DNA of 64,000 nucleotides from Symbiodinium natans (lineage: Eukaryota; Sar; Dinophyceae; Suessiales; Symbiodiniaceae). The stretch lies in NCBI GenBank assembly GCA_905221605.1, contig CAJNDS010002179.1:732001-796000 (forward strand), written 5' to 3'. Made by a program: the position numbers and the translations under genes. Position 1 is the stretch's first letter, and every line of letters starts with the position of its first letter. Below are positions 1 to 11,151 of this stretch, piece after piece. The notes beneath the pieces are model-generated. The model had not been told where the DNA came from and did not search any database. It saw only the letters and a program-made list of their open reading frames with translations.

Positions 1-470
1 TTAACTCGCCAAGGGTTTAGGGTTTAGGCCTTTTGGGGGTTTAGGGCTTGAGGTTTTGGGAAGGCTCAGGGTTTAGGGTTTTAGGATTTATTTTCTGGTC
101 AAGCCTCCGCCCAACGCCAGAGGAATCACTCCCGAGGTCGGCTGGTCCTTGGGTGCCCCGGGACTATGAGTAGGTAGGGTTTAGGTTTAGGGCTAGGGTT
201 TAGGGTTTAGGGTTTAGGGTTTAGGGTTTAGGGTTTAGGGTTTAGGGTTTAGGGTTTAGGGTTTAGGGTTTAGTTAGGGTTTGGGGTTTGGGGTTTGGGG
301 TTTGGGGTTTGGGGTTTGGGGTTTGGCGTTTGGGGTTTGGGGTTTAGGGTTTAGGTTTTAGGTTTTAGGGTTGGGGTTTAGGGTTTAGGGGTTTCGGGTT
401 TATAGGGGTTTAGGGATTTAGGGTTTAGGGCTTTTAAGGTTTGGGGTTTAGGGGTCTAGGGGTTTAGGGT
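1..470 (+). repeat. Degenerate telomere-like array (TTTAGGG with TTTGGGG variant)
   Basis: Mostly GGGTTTAGGGTTTAGGG with a block of about ten TTTGGGG units (272-345) and many single changes. No gene seen in this stretch. Confidence 0.9.
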
Positions 471-904
471 TCCCTGGATCAGCCAGCAGCCTTGACGCAA
501 AAAGATGCTCACAAAGGGTTTCAGGCAGCCCCAAACCCTAAACCCTAAACCCTAAACCCAAAAACGCTGTGACGAGGGGAACATAGGGTTTTGGCACCTT
601 GGGGGTTCCTCCGTTCAGTGCTTACGGTTTAGGGTTTATAGGGTTTGGGGTTTAGGGCAAGGGGCCAGGCGTGACACCACATAGAGCGGGGCCGGCAAGA
701 AGCCCGAGAGCTGATGTTGCACCTCGCCTTCGTGGGGCGACCCGCGATGGACGTTGGGGCTTCTAGGGCTGGCATGGTCGTAAAGGGCTTAGGGAATAGA
801 GATGTTTATGCCCCTAAACCCTAAACCCTAAACCCTAAACCCTAAGCCCTACACTTCAAAGGGTCTAGGGTTTTGGATTCCGGGTAGAACTTTCAACTTC
901 TTGC

Positions 905-964
905 CAGGCAGGCGCGGACGAGCTCGTCTGTGGTGAGCCCCGGCGGCTTGCTCGCGAAGACCAC
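905..964 (-). CDS. Possible exon, unknown
   Basis: 60 nt encoding VVFASKPPGLTTDELVRACL, acceptor GCCCTCAG|GTG, donor GC (GCCTG|GCAAGA), phase 0 on both sides. Good exon shape; family not recognised. Confidence 0.5.
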
Positions 965-1639
965 CTGAGGGCAACTTCCCTAAACCCTAAACCCTAAACC
1001 CGAAAAACCCCCAAAACCCTAAAAACCCTAAACACCCTAAACCTGAGCTTTAAGACTTCGATTCCAAACCAGATGTCTGCCATTGCCCGTCAGCCCGGCA
1101 AACTGCAAGAAGAGATTCGCTGCCCAGCAGGAGGGCACAAGAAAACGCGCACGCACACGGGATCCTTTTGCTACTGGGCTTCCTAAACCCTAAACCCTAC
1201 ACCTACACCGCTGACCCCTAAGCCCTAAACCTTCAAGGCTCCATCTGTTCTGGCAACTTTAAGATCCAAAGCCCCCAAACATCCTCGCAAAAGCCATGTG
1301 CCCGCTGTGATTCGTGGCGGGGCCTCTCACCCCTGTGGCTCATTGGGGCTTACCTACCTGCCCTGTGGTTCATGGTGGGTTCAGGGTTTACGGCTTCCCA
1401 TCTCCCGACAGGGTTCGTGTTCCTGATGGGCTTGGGGTTGGTGGAGGAGAGGGTCGAGCAACCGGAGCGCAGGCCATAGAGACACAAATATCTAACCCAC
1501 TTCAAACCCCATAACAATCCTGGACCATTCTAAAACCCTCAACCCTGCACCCTCAACCCCAAACCCCAAATCCTAAACCCTAAACCCTAAACCCTAAACC
1601 CTAAACCCTACACCCTAAACCCTTCCATCTTGAAGCGGC

Positions 1640-1715
1640 CGCGGGGCCCCGGGAGCGGCCGCAAGCAGCTGCGTTCGCTGCTCCTCGCCGTCCGCTTCCT
1701 CCTCTTCGGAGGCCC
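1640..1715 (-). CDS. Possible exon, unknown
   Basis: Minus frame ASEEEEADGEEQRTQLLAAA then PGAPRP, between C-type and G-type telomere-like tracts. The plus strand is also open, so strand is uncertain. Confidence 0.3.
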
Positions 1716-2204
1716 GGTAACTCTAGCCCCCCTTAGGGTTGAGGGGGTAGGGTTAGGATTGAGGGGGTAGGGTTTAGGGTTTATAGGGTATAGGGTTTAG
1801 GGTTTAGGGTTAGGGGTTGAGGGTTAGGGGTTAGCGTCTAGGCTTTAGGGTTTAGAACCATCGCAGAAAATTAGCTACCAGAACCTCCCAACATCTCCCA
1901 ACACTAGCAGCCGCAAAACTCAAGCCAGCTAGAGGAATTGTAGGGTTCTTAAGGGGGGTGGTTCATGGGGAATAGGTGCAGAGAAAAGAACCTTGCGTTA
2001 CATACCCCGCTTGAACCCCCCCGGAAGAACCCCATAATGTAAGCGGGGCGATCAGTGTGCTCAGTAGCCGGGCGCAGACGCGTTGTCACGATCTGCATCC
2101 CTCAGGAGCTAGACCCGTCAACCTTTCACTCACTTCTCCACTAACCAAAGACTAAACGGTTAAACTGTATGATTCTTTGGGGCTGAATACCCTAGCCCAA
2201 CAAA

Positions 2205-2265
2205 GGTTAATCTTATATATATATATATATATATAGTAGGATTCTATATTATATATATATATACC

Positions 2266-2300
<35 letters not shown>

Positions 2301-2302
2301 GA
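2205..2302. repeat. (TA)n blocks inside a GCTGAATACCCTAGCCCAA element
   Basis: TA repeats between GGGGCTGAATACCCTAGCCC (2,180) and AACCAAAAAGGTTAAAGGC (2,312). A shorter relative without the TA expansion lies at 17,284-17,366. Confidence 0.7.
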
Positions 2303-2439
2303 TTCTACATAACCAAAAAGGTTAAAGGCAAGGGTTCCCCACTGCGCCGGGTCCTCGGGAAGCTCGCCAATGCACCTGGGGAGGTGGCCCAAGGCTTTCA
2401 TCACCCTTGTCTCGGGGTATAGGGTTTAGGGTTTAGGGT

Positions 2440-3540
2440 TTAGGGTACGTTCATAAGGTTAGATGGTAAGAGTCTCAAGGTGTGATGGGTGAACGAGGCT
2501 GTGGAACAAGAGTGACAGAGATGAATGGTACGTTCTAAAGGTGTGGAATGGTGACGTGCATGGGTGAGCAAAAGCCCCTTCTTAAGTGCAAAATGCAAGT
2601 TAACGCACGTTTTTGCGCTTATAATTTGGGTTTTTTCACTGACTCTCTTCACACACACACACAACTAACAATATTAATGCTGTGAAGAGAATTAAAATTA
2701 CAAGCGGGATACATGCGATCCGGGAGCTGGGTTAATAGCGCCCAGCGGCAGTTTCTACCTCATGGTCCAGTTGTTGCGTTCACACCTTACGTAAGATCAT
2801 TTCGTGCGTCCTTGCATTCAACGTATACTCCCTTTACAAATAATATTAATGTGGTCTCTTCATAGTAATTCCAAGGTTAATATTTTATTCATACCTGGTG
2901 ACGATAATGGTAATATGAAGTGAATAAAATGAGCGTAATTTTGCAGGGATAGCAAGTTAATAGGGCCCTACATTAGTACATATTCATGCGGGCTCACTCA
3001 CTTCTTATTAAGGAGAAGTGAAAGACATGAACGCATTTACATTCTAAACTGGTGCATGGAGTATATGCGTGAATGATTGAACGGAACGAACTCACGTCCA
3101 TCGCGCGCTGCAAGACGTCTTTCATTGTCATCACGCATACGATATTAGAAGTGAGCTCTCGTTGACACGGTTAATGACTTCGTTCTAGCCCCTATAAAAT
3201 TAATTCATGCGCAAGCTTATAATATAATAATATACAATAATATAATAATTATATTGGAGCATTTCATAGTATTTTTAGTATCGTCCCCGCGTCTTTCTTC
3301 TATGTATCATAACCGCGGGGTAAACGAAGAGAAGAAAAAGAAGGTAGGTTATCAATGAGTTACGCGCCCAGAATAAATATACTGTAAGGGCGCAAATTTC
3401 GTTCATTGTATATTGGATTCGCGTGGTCATTTCATCCCTTGCAAACTCAATATTGAATTCTCTACAGAAAAAGTAATAGCATTACAATTCTCTTTTCACG
3501 CGGGAAAACATTAATGTGAAAGGAACTGCTCTGAAGTCGC
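2440..3540. other. AT-rich stretch without telomere-like repeats
   Basis: About 1.1 kb clearly richer in A and T than its surroundings, without CCCTAAA motifs and with small hairpins (CACTTCTTATTAAGGAGAAG at 3,000). No convincing ORF. It could be an old mobile element or organelle-derived DNA. Confidence 0.5.
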
Positions 3541-3541
3541 C

Positions 3542-3700
3542 GTGGTCAAAAAGTTTGGAGCAGAAGTCGTCGCTGAAGTCGCCAAAGCACCCGTCGAGAA
3601 CGTCAGCGCACATGCGACATCCGGGACGCAACAATCACCGAAGACTGCGAGGCATGAATTGCTCAACACGAACACGGAGCCCAAAGTTGCCATCGTTGCA
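3542..3700 (+). CDS. Possible plus-strand coding fragment
   Basis: Open frame MVKKFGAEVVAEVAKAPVEN then VSAHATSGTQQS and onward to about VAIVAWF, in a region of normal base composition at the end of an AT-rich stretch. It may be an exon; no family, no clear splice sites. Confidence 0.3.
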
Positions 3701-4142
3701 TGGTTTAGGTCGAAGCACGCGTTTTCGCAATCCTCCAGGCGACCATCAAGACAGGCGCATGGACCCTAAACCCTAAACCCTAAACCCTAAACCCTAAACC
3801 CTAAACCCTAAACCTTAGGGAGCGGTCTGGGCCCCACTCCCGGCGAGCAAGAGCCATCCTAGAGCAATCCGCCCAGCAAGCATCATAGGCATTGCCATGG
3901 CGAGGCTGGCCTCCTTTGATCCGGTTTAGGGTTTAGGGTTTAGGGTTTAGGGTTTAGGGTTTTGGGTTTAGGGTTTAGGGTTTAGGGTGTAGGGTTTAGG
4001 GTTTGAACCAGAAGCGACTCTTGAGTTCAGCTAGGGCGTCCCACGAAAACGGACTTCGGACCGGGCGTGAGCTCATGAAGCCTAACTCCATACCCAATCA
4101 TGTTAAGGATCCCTATTTGTTGAATTATGTAAGGGGTATACC

Positions 4143-4312
4143 CCTAAACCCTAAACCCTAAACCCTAAACCCTAAACCCTAAACCCTAAACCCTAAACCC
4201 TAAACCCTAAACCCTAAACCCTAAACCCTAAACCCTAAACCCTAAACCCTAAACCCTAAACCCTAAACCCTAAACCCTAAACCCAAACCCTAAACCCAAA
4301 CCCTAAACCCCA
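4143..4312 (-). repeat. Telomere-like tract (CCCTAAA)n
   Basis: About 24 nearly perfect units on the C-rich strand; left partner of the 4,345-4,430 island. Confidence 0.97.
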
Positions 4313-4344
4313 AGAAGCCCAGCCTCCCTCGCGTGAAATCCCAA

Positions 4345-4430
4345 GGCCCTCTCTTGCCATGGCGCTCGGTCGGAAGTTGCGCCACCGCCCCGGCGGCAAG
4401 CCACCGCTTCTTGAACTGCTCCTCAAAGGC
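4345..4430 (-). CDS. Possible exon, unknown
   Basis: Island exactly between a 170-bp CCCTAAA tract and a TTTAGGG tract; minus frame AFEEQFKKRWLAAGAVAQLP then TERHGKR. No family recognised. Confidence 0.4.
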
Positions 4431-4839
4431 AGGGTTTAGGGTTTAGGGTTTAGGGTTTAGGGTTTAGGGTTTAGGGGAGTGCTTGCTTGGGAGCTCTCTG
4501 GCTTGAAGGCTCCAAGCTGGGGCTTCCAACTTCCGAAGAACATCTGCGCTTGATGGCAGACACTTCATACCAGTGCTTCAGGCTCACAGAACATTTGGCC
4601 TGCGGTTTAGGGTTTCGGGGAGTTGTGCGCTGTTTTTCTTTAGCCAGTGAGCTTACATGTGGCAACCCTGACCGCAACTACATCAGAAGGAAACTGTCAA
4701 AGCGACCACCGTATGCAGCCACGACTGATCGAAAAGAAAACGGCTGCGAAACATCCCAAACCCTAAACCCTAAGCAGGCAGAAATCCAGATGACTTGCAG
4801 CATGTAAGGGTAGATGATGTCCAACCTTCGGCCCCAAGA

Positions 4840-4897
4840 AAAGACAACCCGCCGAGCCCTCTTTCGCCGACAGAGCTCCAACAAAGCCCAGGCGGCC
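4840..4897 (-). CDS. Possible exon, perhaps PPR gene
   Basis: Frame AAWALLELCRRKRARR after GGTGCAG. The W..ALLEL pattern suits a PPR or TPR helix. Boundaries unsure. Confidence 0.4.
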
Positions 4898-5223
4898 TGC
4901 ACCAGGGCGATGTGCTATGAAACCCTAAACCCTAAACCCTAAACTCATGAAGTTTTAGAGCCTTCCATAGCTAGGATGGCCGAAAACCCCCTGAGCAAAT
5001 TCCTACATATGATCCTCTTAAGCCCAATAAGGGAAAACAACAAATATCCCAAGGGCCTACCTAGAAACCCTAAACCCTAAACCCTAAACCCTAAACCCTA
5101 AACCCTAAACCCTAAACCCTAAACCCTAGCTAGGGCCCAAGGCTTGATAGGACTTAGGGGTTTCAGGACGGTTGTGCCTGCGCGCTGTCGCAATTCTGGA
5201 ATCCGGGGCTTCTTGGTTTCACT

Positions 5224-5398
5224 CTGGGATGTTCCCCCGTAGGGTTTAGGATTTAGGGTTTAGGATTTAGGGTTTAGGGTTTAGGGTATAGGGTTTAGGG
5301 TTTTACTAACAGCCCTCAATCGGAATTATAGTACCCCCTAGTATAATCCCTTTGAAGGACTGTTGGTATAAGGGGGAAACATCGCAAGTTCTCCTCAG
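5224..5398. mobile_element. MITE-like element, family C, interrupted by a telomere-like tract
   Basis: Left end CTGGGATGTTCCCCC, then TTTAGGG-like repeats (5,239-5,303), then TACTAACAGCCCTC; right end GGACTGTTGGTATAAGGGGG AAACATCGCAAG. The copy at 20,990 has the two left parts adjacent. Confidence 0.75.
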
Positions 5399-5626
5399 GG
5401 CCTCGAGGGCGTAAAAGCCTCGTTTGTGTGAACTCCGGCTTCCGTGCTGGGCTTGGGATGCCCACCAGGGGCCCCAGACTCTAAACCCCAGGGGTTTAGG
5501 GGTTTAGGGGTTTAGGGGCTTCAGGGATTTAGGATTTTACAGGGTTACCCTAAACCCTAAACCCTAAACTCAGAGTATGAATCTGCTTTTCGGGGGACTC
5601 GAGACAAGGGAGGTGCCCCATTGCGC

Positions 5627-5704
5627 CTCCGAGACCGGCAAAGACTTGGCCACGGCGCCCACGTGCAGACCGTTTGGACAGAGGCTCTTGGAGAGCATCT
5701 CCTC
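5627..5704 (-). CDS. Probable exon, perhaps PPR gene
   Basis: 78 nt encoding EEMLSKSLCPNGLHVGAVAK then SLPVSE, acceptor TCCTAG|GAG, donor GC (CGGAG|GCGCAA), bracketed by CCCTAAA and TTTAGGG tracts. EEM...G..PN is PPR-like. Confidence 0.55.
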
Positions 5705-6160
5705 CTAGATTTAGGGTTTATCGGTTTAGGGTTTAGGGTTTAGGGTTTAGGGCCGCAGACCCTAAAGAAGTGCTCCAGATTTCGGGGAGGCTGAGGGCGG
5801 CTACCGCTGGATGATGACAAGCGGAACGCTTGGCTGAAGCTCTTACTGTACACCATGCAACTGCCTAAGCTCCCCCCCCCCCAAATCTGAGTGTGGGAGT
5901 GTCAGGTTGCTACCTATATGTATACATATTATATATATATATATATATAGATGTGCACATGTATACATACGTTCATACGTTGAGTTGTCTTACCAGGACT
6001 GTAGTGCAAACCCTGACTCCTAAACTTTCATCTCGCCAAGCTTCCTGCAGAAACCTTAAGGCCGACGCCCACGCGCTATTCACTGCAAAGGACCCTACCT
6101 TGGCATCGGACTGCAGACTGGGCTTTGGGGCTAAGGGTTTTTAGGGTTTAGGGCCTAGGG

Positions 6161-6256
6161 CTTAAGGGTTAAGGGTTTAAGAAGCTGCACGTGGGGTTAA
6201 GGGTTAAGGGTTTAAGAAGCTGCACGTGGGGTTAAGGGTTAAGGGTTTAAGAAGCT
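6161..6256 (+). repeat. Tandem repeat, 35-bp unit
   Basis: Unit TTAAGGGTTAAGGGTTTAAG plus AAGCTGCACGTGGGG, nearly three copies; a telomere-like unit fused to a unique 15-mer and amplified. Confidence 0.9.
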
Positions 6257-6495
6257 GCCCTTGAGCTTGGTCGAGTCACGGCTTGCTTGCGCTAAGCAGA
6301 GCAAGGACATGCCTAACGGCCTAACGCTTCAGCGTGGGAGCTCGAAGACCCCTCAGGTCAATCAGCCTCTGAACCTCCATTGCTCGGGCACTGTTATGTT
6401 GTGAGCTGGGCATTTAGCTTGGTTGGCACCGAGAGATACTGGTGTTCTAAACCGTTGAGCTTTCGGCAACCGTTGGAAATCGAAATCCAAGCTAC

Positions 6496-6614
6496 AGCGG
6501 CATTGTAGGTCAGCTCATCTGGAGCTATGCCTGCCTGGATCAACTCCCGATAAACATGCAATGCTTGATGCCAAGCACAGCCCCGCTCACAGGCACTGAT
6601 GGCGGCATTGAAAC
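6496..6614 (-). CDS. PPR exon
   Basis: 119 nt encoding FNAAISACERGCAWHQALHV then YRELIQAGIAPDELTYNAA, one full PPR plus the start of the next. Acceptor CTAG|GT; donor GT (GCCGCT|GTAGCT). The sequence continues open on its left but loses the PPR pattern. Confidence 0.85.
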
Positions 6615-6759
6615 CTAGCAGGGCAAGCACCTGGCTACTGCATTTGCGGGTGCAGAACATGTTCTGCCCCGGCAACCGCCCCCAAGCCCGGGTACAAAAA
6701 GTGAGCTGATGTTCGTAGGTACTGTGTTGAAATGCCAAGGCAGGGTCATGCCAGGAAAC

Positions 6760-7045
6760 TGATGCGTTCGGGTGCGTGCATGTGGCCGCGCATGCCGAAC
6801 AGAAGGTGGAGAGCGTGTGGCCAGACTCCACCATTGTCACACGCGCTGATGGCCGCGTTGAAGCTGATTCCGTCGGGCAGCACAGCTGCAGCATGCATGG
6901 AGTCCAGCAGGCCAATGGCCTGCTGCCACTTGCCTCCCCTCCCGCAAGCCGTGATGGCGGCATTGAAGCTTGTGGCTGTGGCGCTGAAGCGCTGCCCCAG
7001 CTCCTCCAGCAGCTCCAATGCTGTTTGCCACCTCCCAGCCATCTC
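6760..7045 (-). CDS. PPR exon (two and a half repeats)
   Basis: 286 nt beginning EMAGRWQTALELLEELGQRF; contains SFNAAITACGRGGKWQQAIG and SFNAAISACDNGGVWPHALH, ending PERI plus one base. Acceptor TCTCAG|GAG shows the AG|G pattern; donor GT (CATCA|GTTTCC). Joined to the next exon it restores ISFNAAISACERG with correct 35-residue spacing. Confidence 0.88.
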
Positions 7046-7243
7046 CTGAGATGCCCGGAACTGTTCAAAGGTGCTGTGCTCAGGGTTTATGGTTTAGGGT
7101 TTAAGGTTGAGGGTTGAGGGTTGCGGGTTGAGGGTTTAGGGCTTCGGGTTTAGGGTTTGGGGTCTACGGTTAGGGTTTACGCACAGGGAGCCCCTAGAAC
7201 ATCCTCACTCAAAAGCAGTCTCGCGAAAGGACTTCCAAGATTC

Positions 7244-7300
7244 GCATGCACTAATGGCAACATTGAAGCAGATCAAGTCCGGCAGCAGAGCCTCAAAAGC
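7244..7300 (-). CDS. PPR exon
   Basis: Frame EALLPDLICFNVAISAC up to a GA donor (CATGC|GAATCT). Joining to EMAGRWQ gives a repeat of 34 residues, close to the norm, whereas reading on gives an oversize repeat and a stop. The intron between (7,046-7,243) contains a TTTAGGG tract. The left exon limit is approximate. Confidence 0.7.
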
Positions 7301-7543
7301 GTCTTCACGCTCGGCTGCATCGGCATACAAACCAACACTCTGACACAGGTAAGGTCTCAAGCAGAATGCCCGTGCAAAAACCCAACTCCACACCGTCAAT
7401 CTCCTCCCCCCCCCTTTCCACACAAGAAAAAGAAACGAAACTCCCTAAACCCTAAACCCTAAACCCTAAACCCTAAACCCTAAACCCTAAACCCTAAACC
7501 CTAAACCCTAAACCCTAAACCCTAAACCCCACACCCAAGTCGC

Positions 7544-7613
7544 TCCGGTGACCATGCACCGCAGGAGGCCGAGTGCGGACTGCCAAGCGTCGCTTGCAGC
7601 ACAGGCAGACATC
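7544..7613 (-). CDS. PPR exon
   Basis: 70 nt encoding MSACAASDAWQSALGLLRCM then VTG. Acceptor CTAAACCAG|G directly behind CCCTAAA repeats; donor GC (CCGGA|GCGACT). Bracketed by tracts 7,441-7,527 and 7,617 on. Confidence 0.8.
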
Positions 7614-8132
7614 CTGGTTTAGGGTTTAGGGTTAGGGTTAGGGTTTAGGGTTGGTTTAGGGTTGGTTTAGGGTTTGGGGTTTGGGGTTTAGGGTAGATTG
7701 GGATCAAATACACCTCGGATGGAAGCTGGGTGGCACGGTGGGCACCATTGTTATCCAAGCAATAGCGATGTCGAAGTACTACAATGGTCCTACAACCAAA
7801 GACAAAAAAACAATGCGACACCCTGATTCTATTCCGGCCAGGTGGCCAAGCCCTTGCACCAGAATAATACTGACTGAATAGAATCACAATCCTGAGCATA
7901 CTAATGATGCTGAGCCCGGCGTAGTAGCGTTGCCCGCTGTTGTGCGGAGTTGGAAACTTCAACCCAGCGCTTCATTTTGATAAGGTTACTCGGAACAACC
8001 GTCGACCCCTCAACCTCTCGCCCCCTCAACCCCCCGACCCATTTCATACTCTTGCGGGCGTCCAGAATGCCGGAAATGGCACAAATTTCGTGGCGGGGTT
8101 GCCGGGATACGAAACCGAGCACAACATTCACC

Positions 8133-8134
8133 AA

Positions 8135-8203
<69 letters not shown>
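8133..8203. repeat. (CAT)n microsatellite
   Basis: More than 20 CAT units. Poly-His, poly-Met and poly-Ile ORFs across it are artefacts. Confidence 0.97.
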
Positions 8204-8651
8204 GATCATCATCATCACCACCAACGTCACTACCAGCGCAAGCATAACCATCGTCATTGCCAGCTTAAGCACCACCATCGTCATTACCGGCAAACTCATC
8301 GCCATCGAAAGTGCCAAACCTGGCTAAGAATCGCCGCGCCCAAGGAGACGGCGTCGGGCTGGAAGCCTCCGAGAGGTGGGGGGGGCTTCGGGGTTTACGC
8401 AAGGAGCCCCCAAACCTATGTATAAGGAAAGTAGTGAATCCTACGATGTCAGAAGCTTTTGGTTCCCTAGGCAAGGTTCAGGGTAAGGTTTCTATGGCTT
8501 AAGGGAGTTCTCAGGGATTTTCAGGTGCTATGAGGCGATCCGAACCATGAAGCATCCGGAGCCCTAAACCCGTGAACTAAACCCTAAACCCTAACCCTAA
8601 ACCCTAAACCCTAAACCCTAAACCCCAAACCCTAGCGACAGGGAAGGGGGC

Positions 8652-8715
8652 CTGAAGCGACCATGTCCCAAAGGCAGCCACTTGCCGCCTGCCAGTCGCC
8701 CGACTTCTGGCAGAC
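8652..8715 (-). CDS. PPR exon
   Basis: 64 nt encoding VCQKSGDWQAASGCLWDMVA then S. Acceptor CTCCCAG|GTC; donor GC (TTCAG|GCCCCC). Typical C-x-K-x-G-x-W core. Confidence 0.78.
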
Positions 8716-9811
8716 CTGGGAGCATCAAGCAACCTAAGGGGTCCAAGGTAGATCCTAAACCCTAAACCCTAAACCCTAAACCCTAAACCCTAAACCTTAA
8801 ACCCTAAAACCCTAAACCCTAAACCCTAAACCCTAAACCCTGAATGAGGAGCGTCTTCTTGTGGGGTCTGTTAGGGGGGATACTCTTGATGTGGGGAGCA
8901 TCAAACGTCCTCAAGACCCCAGTGCCGTGTTCACATGCCTTCGGACGTGTAGGGTTTAGGGGTTTGAGGATTTAGGGATTTAGGGTTTAGGGGTTTGAGG
9001 GTTTAGGGGTTGCGGGGCTTAGGGTTTCGGAGTGTAGGGGTTTAGGGATTCCAGGTCCAGCGGCATTCTGGGCTGCGGGACTCCAGGTGAAGCCAAGGGA
9101 TGCTAAACAAGGGCCTTCGGGTGTCACTGCACCAAGCCCTACACCCCAAACCCTAGACCCCAAACCCTTTTTGCCACTGGACCTGGGGACTAGCCAGATT
9201 TTTTGCCACTGGACTTGGGGTCTCCAACCCTAAACCCTAGACCCTAGACCCTAAACCCTAAACCCTAAACCCTAAACCCCGACAAGGCGCGCGGATGGCT
9301 GTGCCAAAGCACACTGCGTCGGGCACCTTGGATCGAGGTCTTGCCCCTCTGCAGCTTCAGCTGGGTCTAGGGTTTAGGGTTTAGGGTTTGGGGTTTAGGG
9401 TTTGGGGTTTGGGGTTTAGGGTTCAGGGTCTAGTTCTGCACTGAGAAGTCCGAATTCTGGTAAAACTGCTAGGGCAGTACATGCCGCAAGATGTTGGCAG
9501 CTGCAGAAGTCGCAGGACCTGCTACAATTACCCTAAACCCTAAACCCTAAACCCTAAATTGACAAGATGCATTCCCTACATGACCGTTTGAAGCCCCCAA
9601 AACTCCAAACCCAGCGCTGCAGAAACTCCTCGCCGTAGACGCGCGCGCCCGAACCAACATCGACTGGGCAACTAGGCCCTTGAAAACCCGAAACCAACCC
9701 CATATGGGGCCATTTTAAGGGGTTATAGGGTATGATAGCCCGTCCTGAAGAGCCCTAAACCCTAAACCCTAGACCCTAAGAGCCACCAAAACCTGGGAGC
9801 ATCGACTGGGC

Positions 9812-9899
9812 GCAGTGTAGTCTGAGATGTGAGCAAACAAAGCCAGGCTCCTCAACCACTGGCCGCCCTCTGCCCAGGCATCCATGGCCAGACTGAAAC
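9812..9899 (-). CDS. PPR exon
   Basis: 88 nt encoding FSLAMDAWAEGGQWLRSLAL then FAHISDYT. Acceptor AACCAG|GT, donor GC (CTGC|GCCCAG). Confidence 0.75.
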
Positions 9900-10499
9900 C
9901 TGGTTTTGGGGTTTCTAGGTTTATATAGGGCTGATATAGGGTTTGCATAGGTTCATATGGGGCTTATATAGGGTTTGTATAGGGTTTATCTATATAGGGC
10001 TTAAAAAGGGTTTACATAGGGTTTATATAGGGCTAAAAAAAGGGCTTAACATGGGGCTTATGTAGGGTTTATAATTTGTACGACCCTAAACCCTGAGCCC
10101 AAAGGGTAGGGTGTAAGGGATCTGGGTTCGAGGCAGATGTTTGTAGGGTGGTTCAGTTGGCGGCTTTCGGATTCTTGGGTCTTTCTGGGTGGTGGAGAAA
10201 CTTAAGCTAACTTGCCATACTGGGGTTGTGTTGTAGCAACTTGCTATGACAACTTAACTCATGTTCCTTAACAGGAACCCAGTTTGGGATTCAGGGACAT
10301 CCTCTTGAAAATCGGAATTACGCGCAGGGCTGTGGTATTGGCTTCATCCACCAGGTGAACAGCCCCATGGGCTTGGGTTGGGAGAGTTTACGACTGGGCT
10401 GGCCCCTCGTAACCCTCTGGAAAATATTTCGAGATATGATCCTCCAGGGACTGCCCTAAACCCTAAACCCTAAACCCTAAACCCTAAACCCTAAACCCC

Positions 10500-10598
10500 A
10501 GTAGGGACGGACGACACCGGGGCCAGGGGGCAGTACGCATCCGGAGCCACGCCGCGCAGCTGCATCTGGCCAAAGTGGTGCACCACATGCCTCGGATC
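10500..10598 (-). CDS. Probable PPR-gene exon
   Basis: Frame PRHVVHHFGQMQLRGVAPDA then YCPLAPVSSV between CCCTAAA (10,455-10,498) and TTTAGGG (10,618 on). GVAPDAY fits the end of a PPR. Boundaries approximate. Confidence 0.6.
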
Positions 10599-10800
10599 TA
10601 GCCATGGCCTGCTCTTCTAGGGTTTAGGGTTTAGGGTTTGGGGTTTAGGCTTGTAGCCCTCTGAAGAAGATTCCTATGTATCTCTTCAGCCCAAGAAGTG
10701 AAAATGTGAAATGTCCCAAGGGCCTCCCTAGTTGAGAAGCTCAAGCCACCAAGGCGTTTGCTCCACCTCATGCGTGCAAACAGTACCTGAACCATACTTG

Positions 10801-10834
10801 AACACTTCGATGGCGAAGCGATCCTCCTTGCGAA
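10801..10834 (-). CDS. Possible exon, unknown gene
   Basis: Frame EDRFAIEVFKYGS between CGCAAG and a GT donor (TTCAG|GTACTG). Clean coding feel, no family recognised; it may be part of the PPR gene or an upstream neighbour. Confidence 0.4.
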
Positions 10835-10968
10835 AACCCTAAACCCTAAACCCTAAACCCTAAACCCTAAACCCTAAACCCTAAACCCTAAACCCTAAAC
10901 CCTAAACCCTAACCTAAGCCCTATTAAACTTCAGAGCTTCGAGGCCCTTCAGAAGCCCCTCCCATGAC

Positions 10969-11012
10969 GAGGAGTTGCTGCCATCGCCCCTTGCGGCGCT
11001 CGGCCTGGCAAA
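10969..11012 (-). CDS. Possible PPR-gene exon
   Basis: Frame AERRKGRWQQLLVM after TTGCCAG, bracketed by CCCTAAA (10,834-10,912) and TTTAGGG (11,033). KGRWQ resembles a PPR helix, but the piece is short. Confidence 0.4.
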
Positions 11013-11068
11013 GTGCCAAGGGGCTGAAAGGGGTTTAGGGTTTAGCGGGCTGAAAGGAGCTGAAGTCG

Positions 11069-11151
11069 ACTAATTGCTGGAAAATATTCTTCCTTACAAG
11101 GGAAACCTAGGGACTATCATCTTACGTTTTTTGGTGGGTTCTTCAGCAAAG
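11069..11151. mobile_element. MITE-like element, family A (diverged)
   Basis: GACTAATTGCTGGAAAATAT at the left and GGGTTCTTCAGCAAAGAGTAG-like at the right, sharing CTTCCTTACAAGGG with the 28.5-kb copy. Confidence 0.55.

Larger units (their letters stand above)
4840..10600 (-). other. Gene locus: pentatricopeptide-repeat (PPR) protein
   Basis: Several minus-strand exons carry the approximately 35-residue PPR pattern (FNAAISACERG..W..AL.. and similar). PPR proteins bind RNA, mostly in organelles. Exons at 6,496, 6,760, 7,244, 7,544, 8,652 and 9,812 fit; those at 4.84, 5.63, 10.50 and 10.97 kb are weaker. Telomere-like tracts separate nearly all of them. Start and end of the gene are not visible. 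Confidence 0.75.

Noticed and set aside
6394-7068. 224-codon minus-strand ORF as one protein
   Set aside because: Its upstream half runs in the wrong frame through PPR sequence; the PPR frame needs an intron at 6,615-6,759.
7901-8425. Poly-His, poly-Met and poly-Ile open frames
   Set aside because: All are six-frame readings of one (CAT)n microsatellite.
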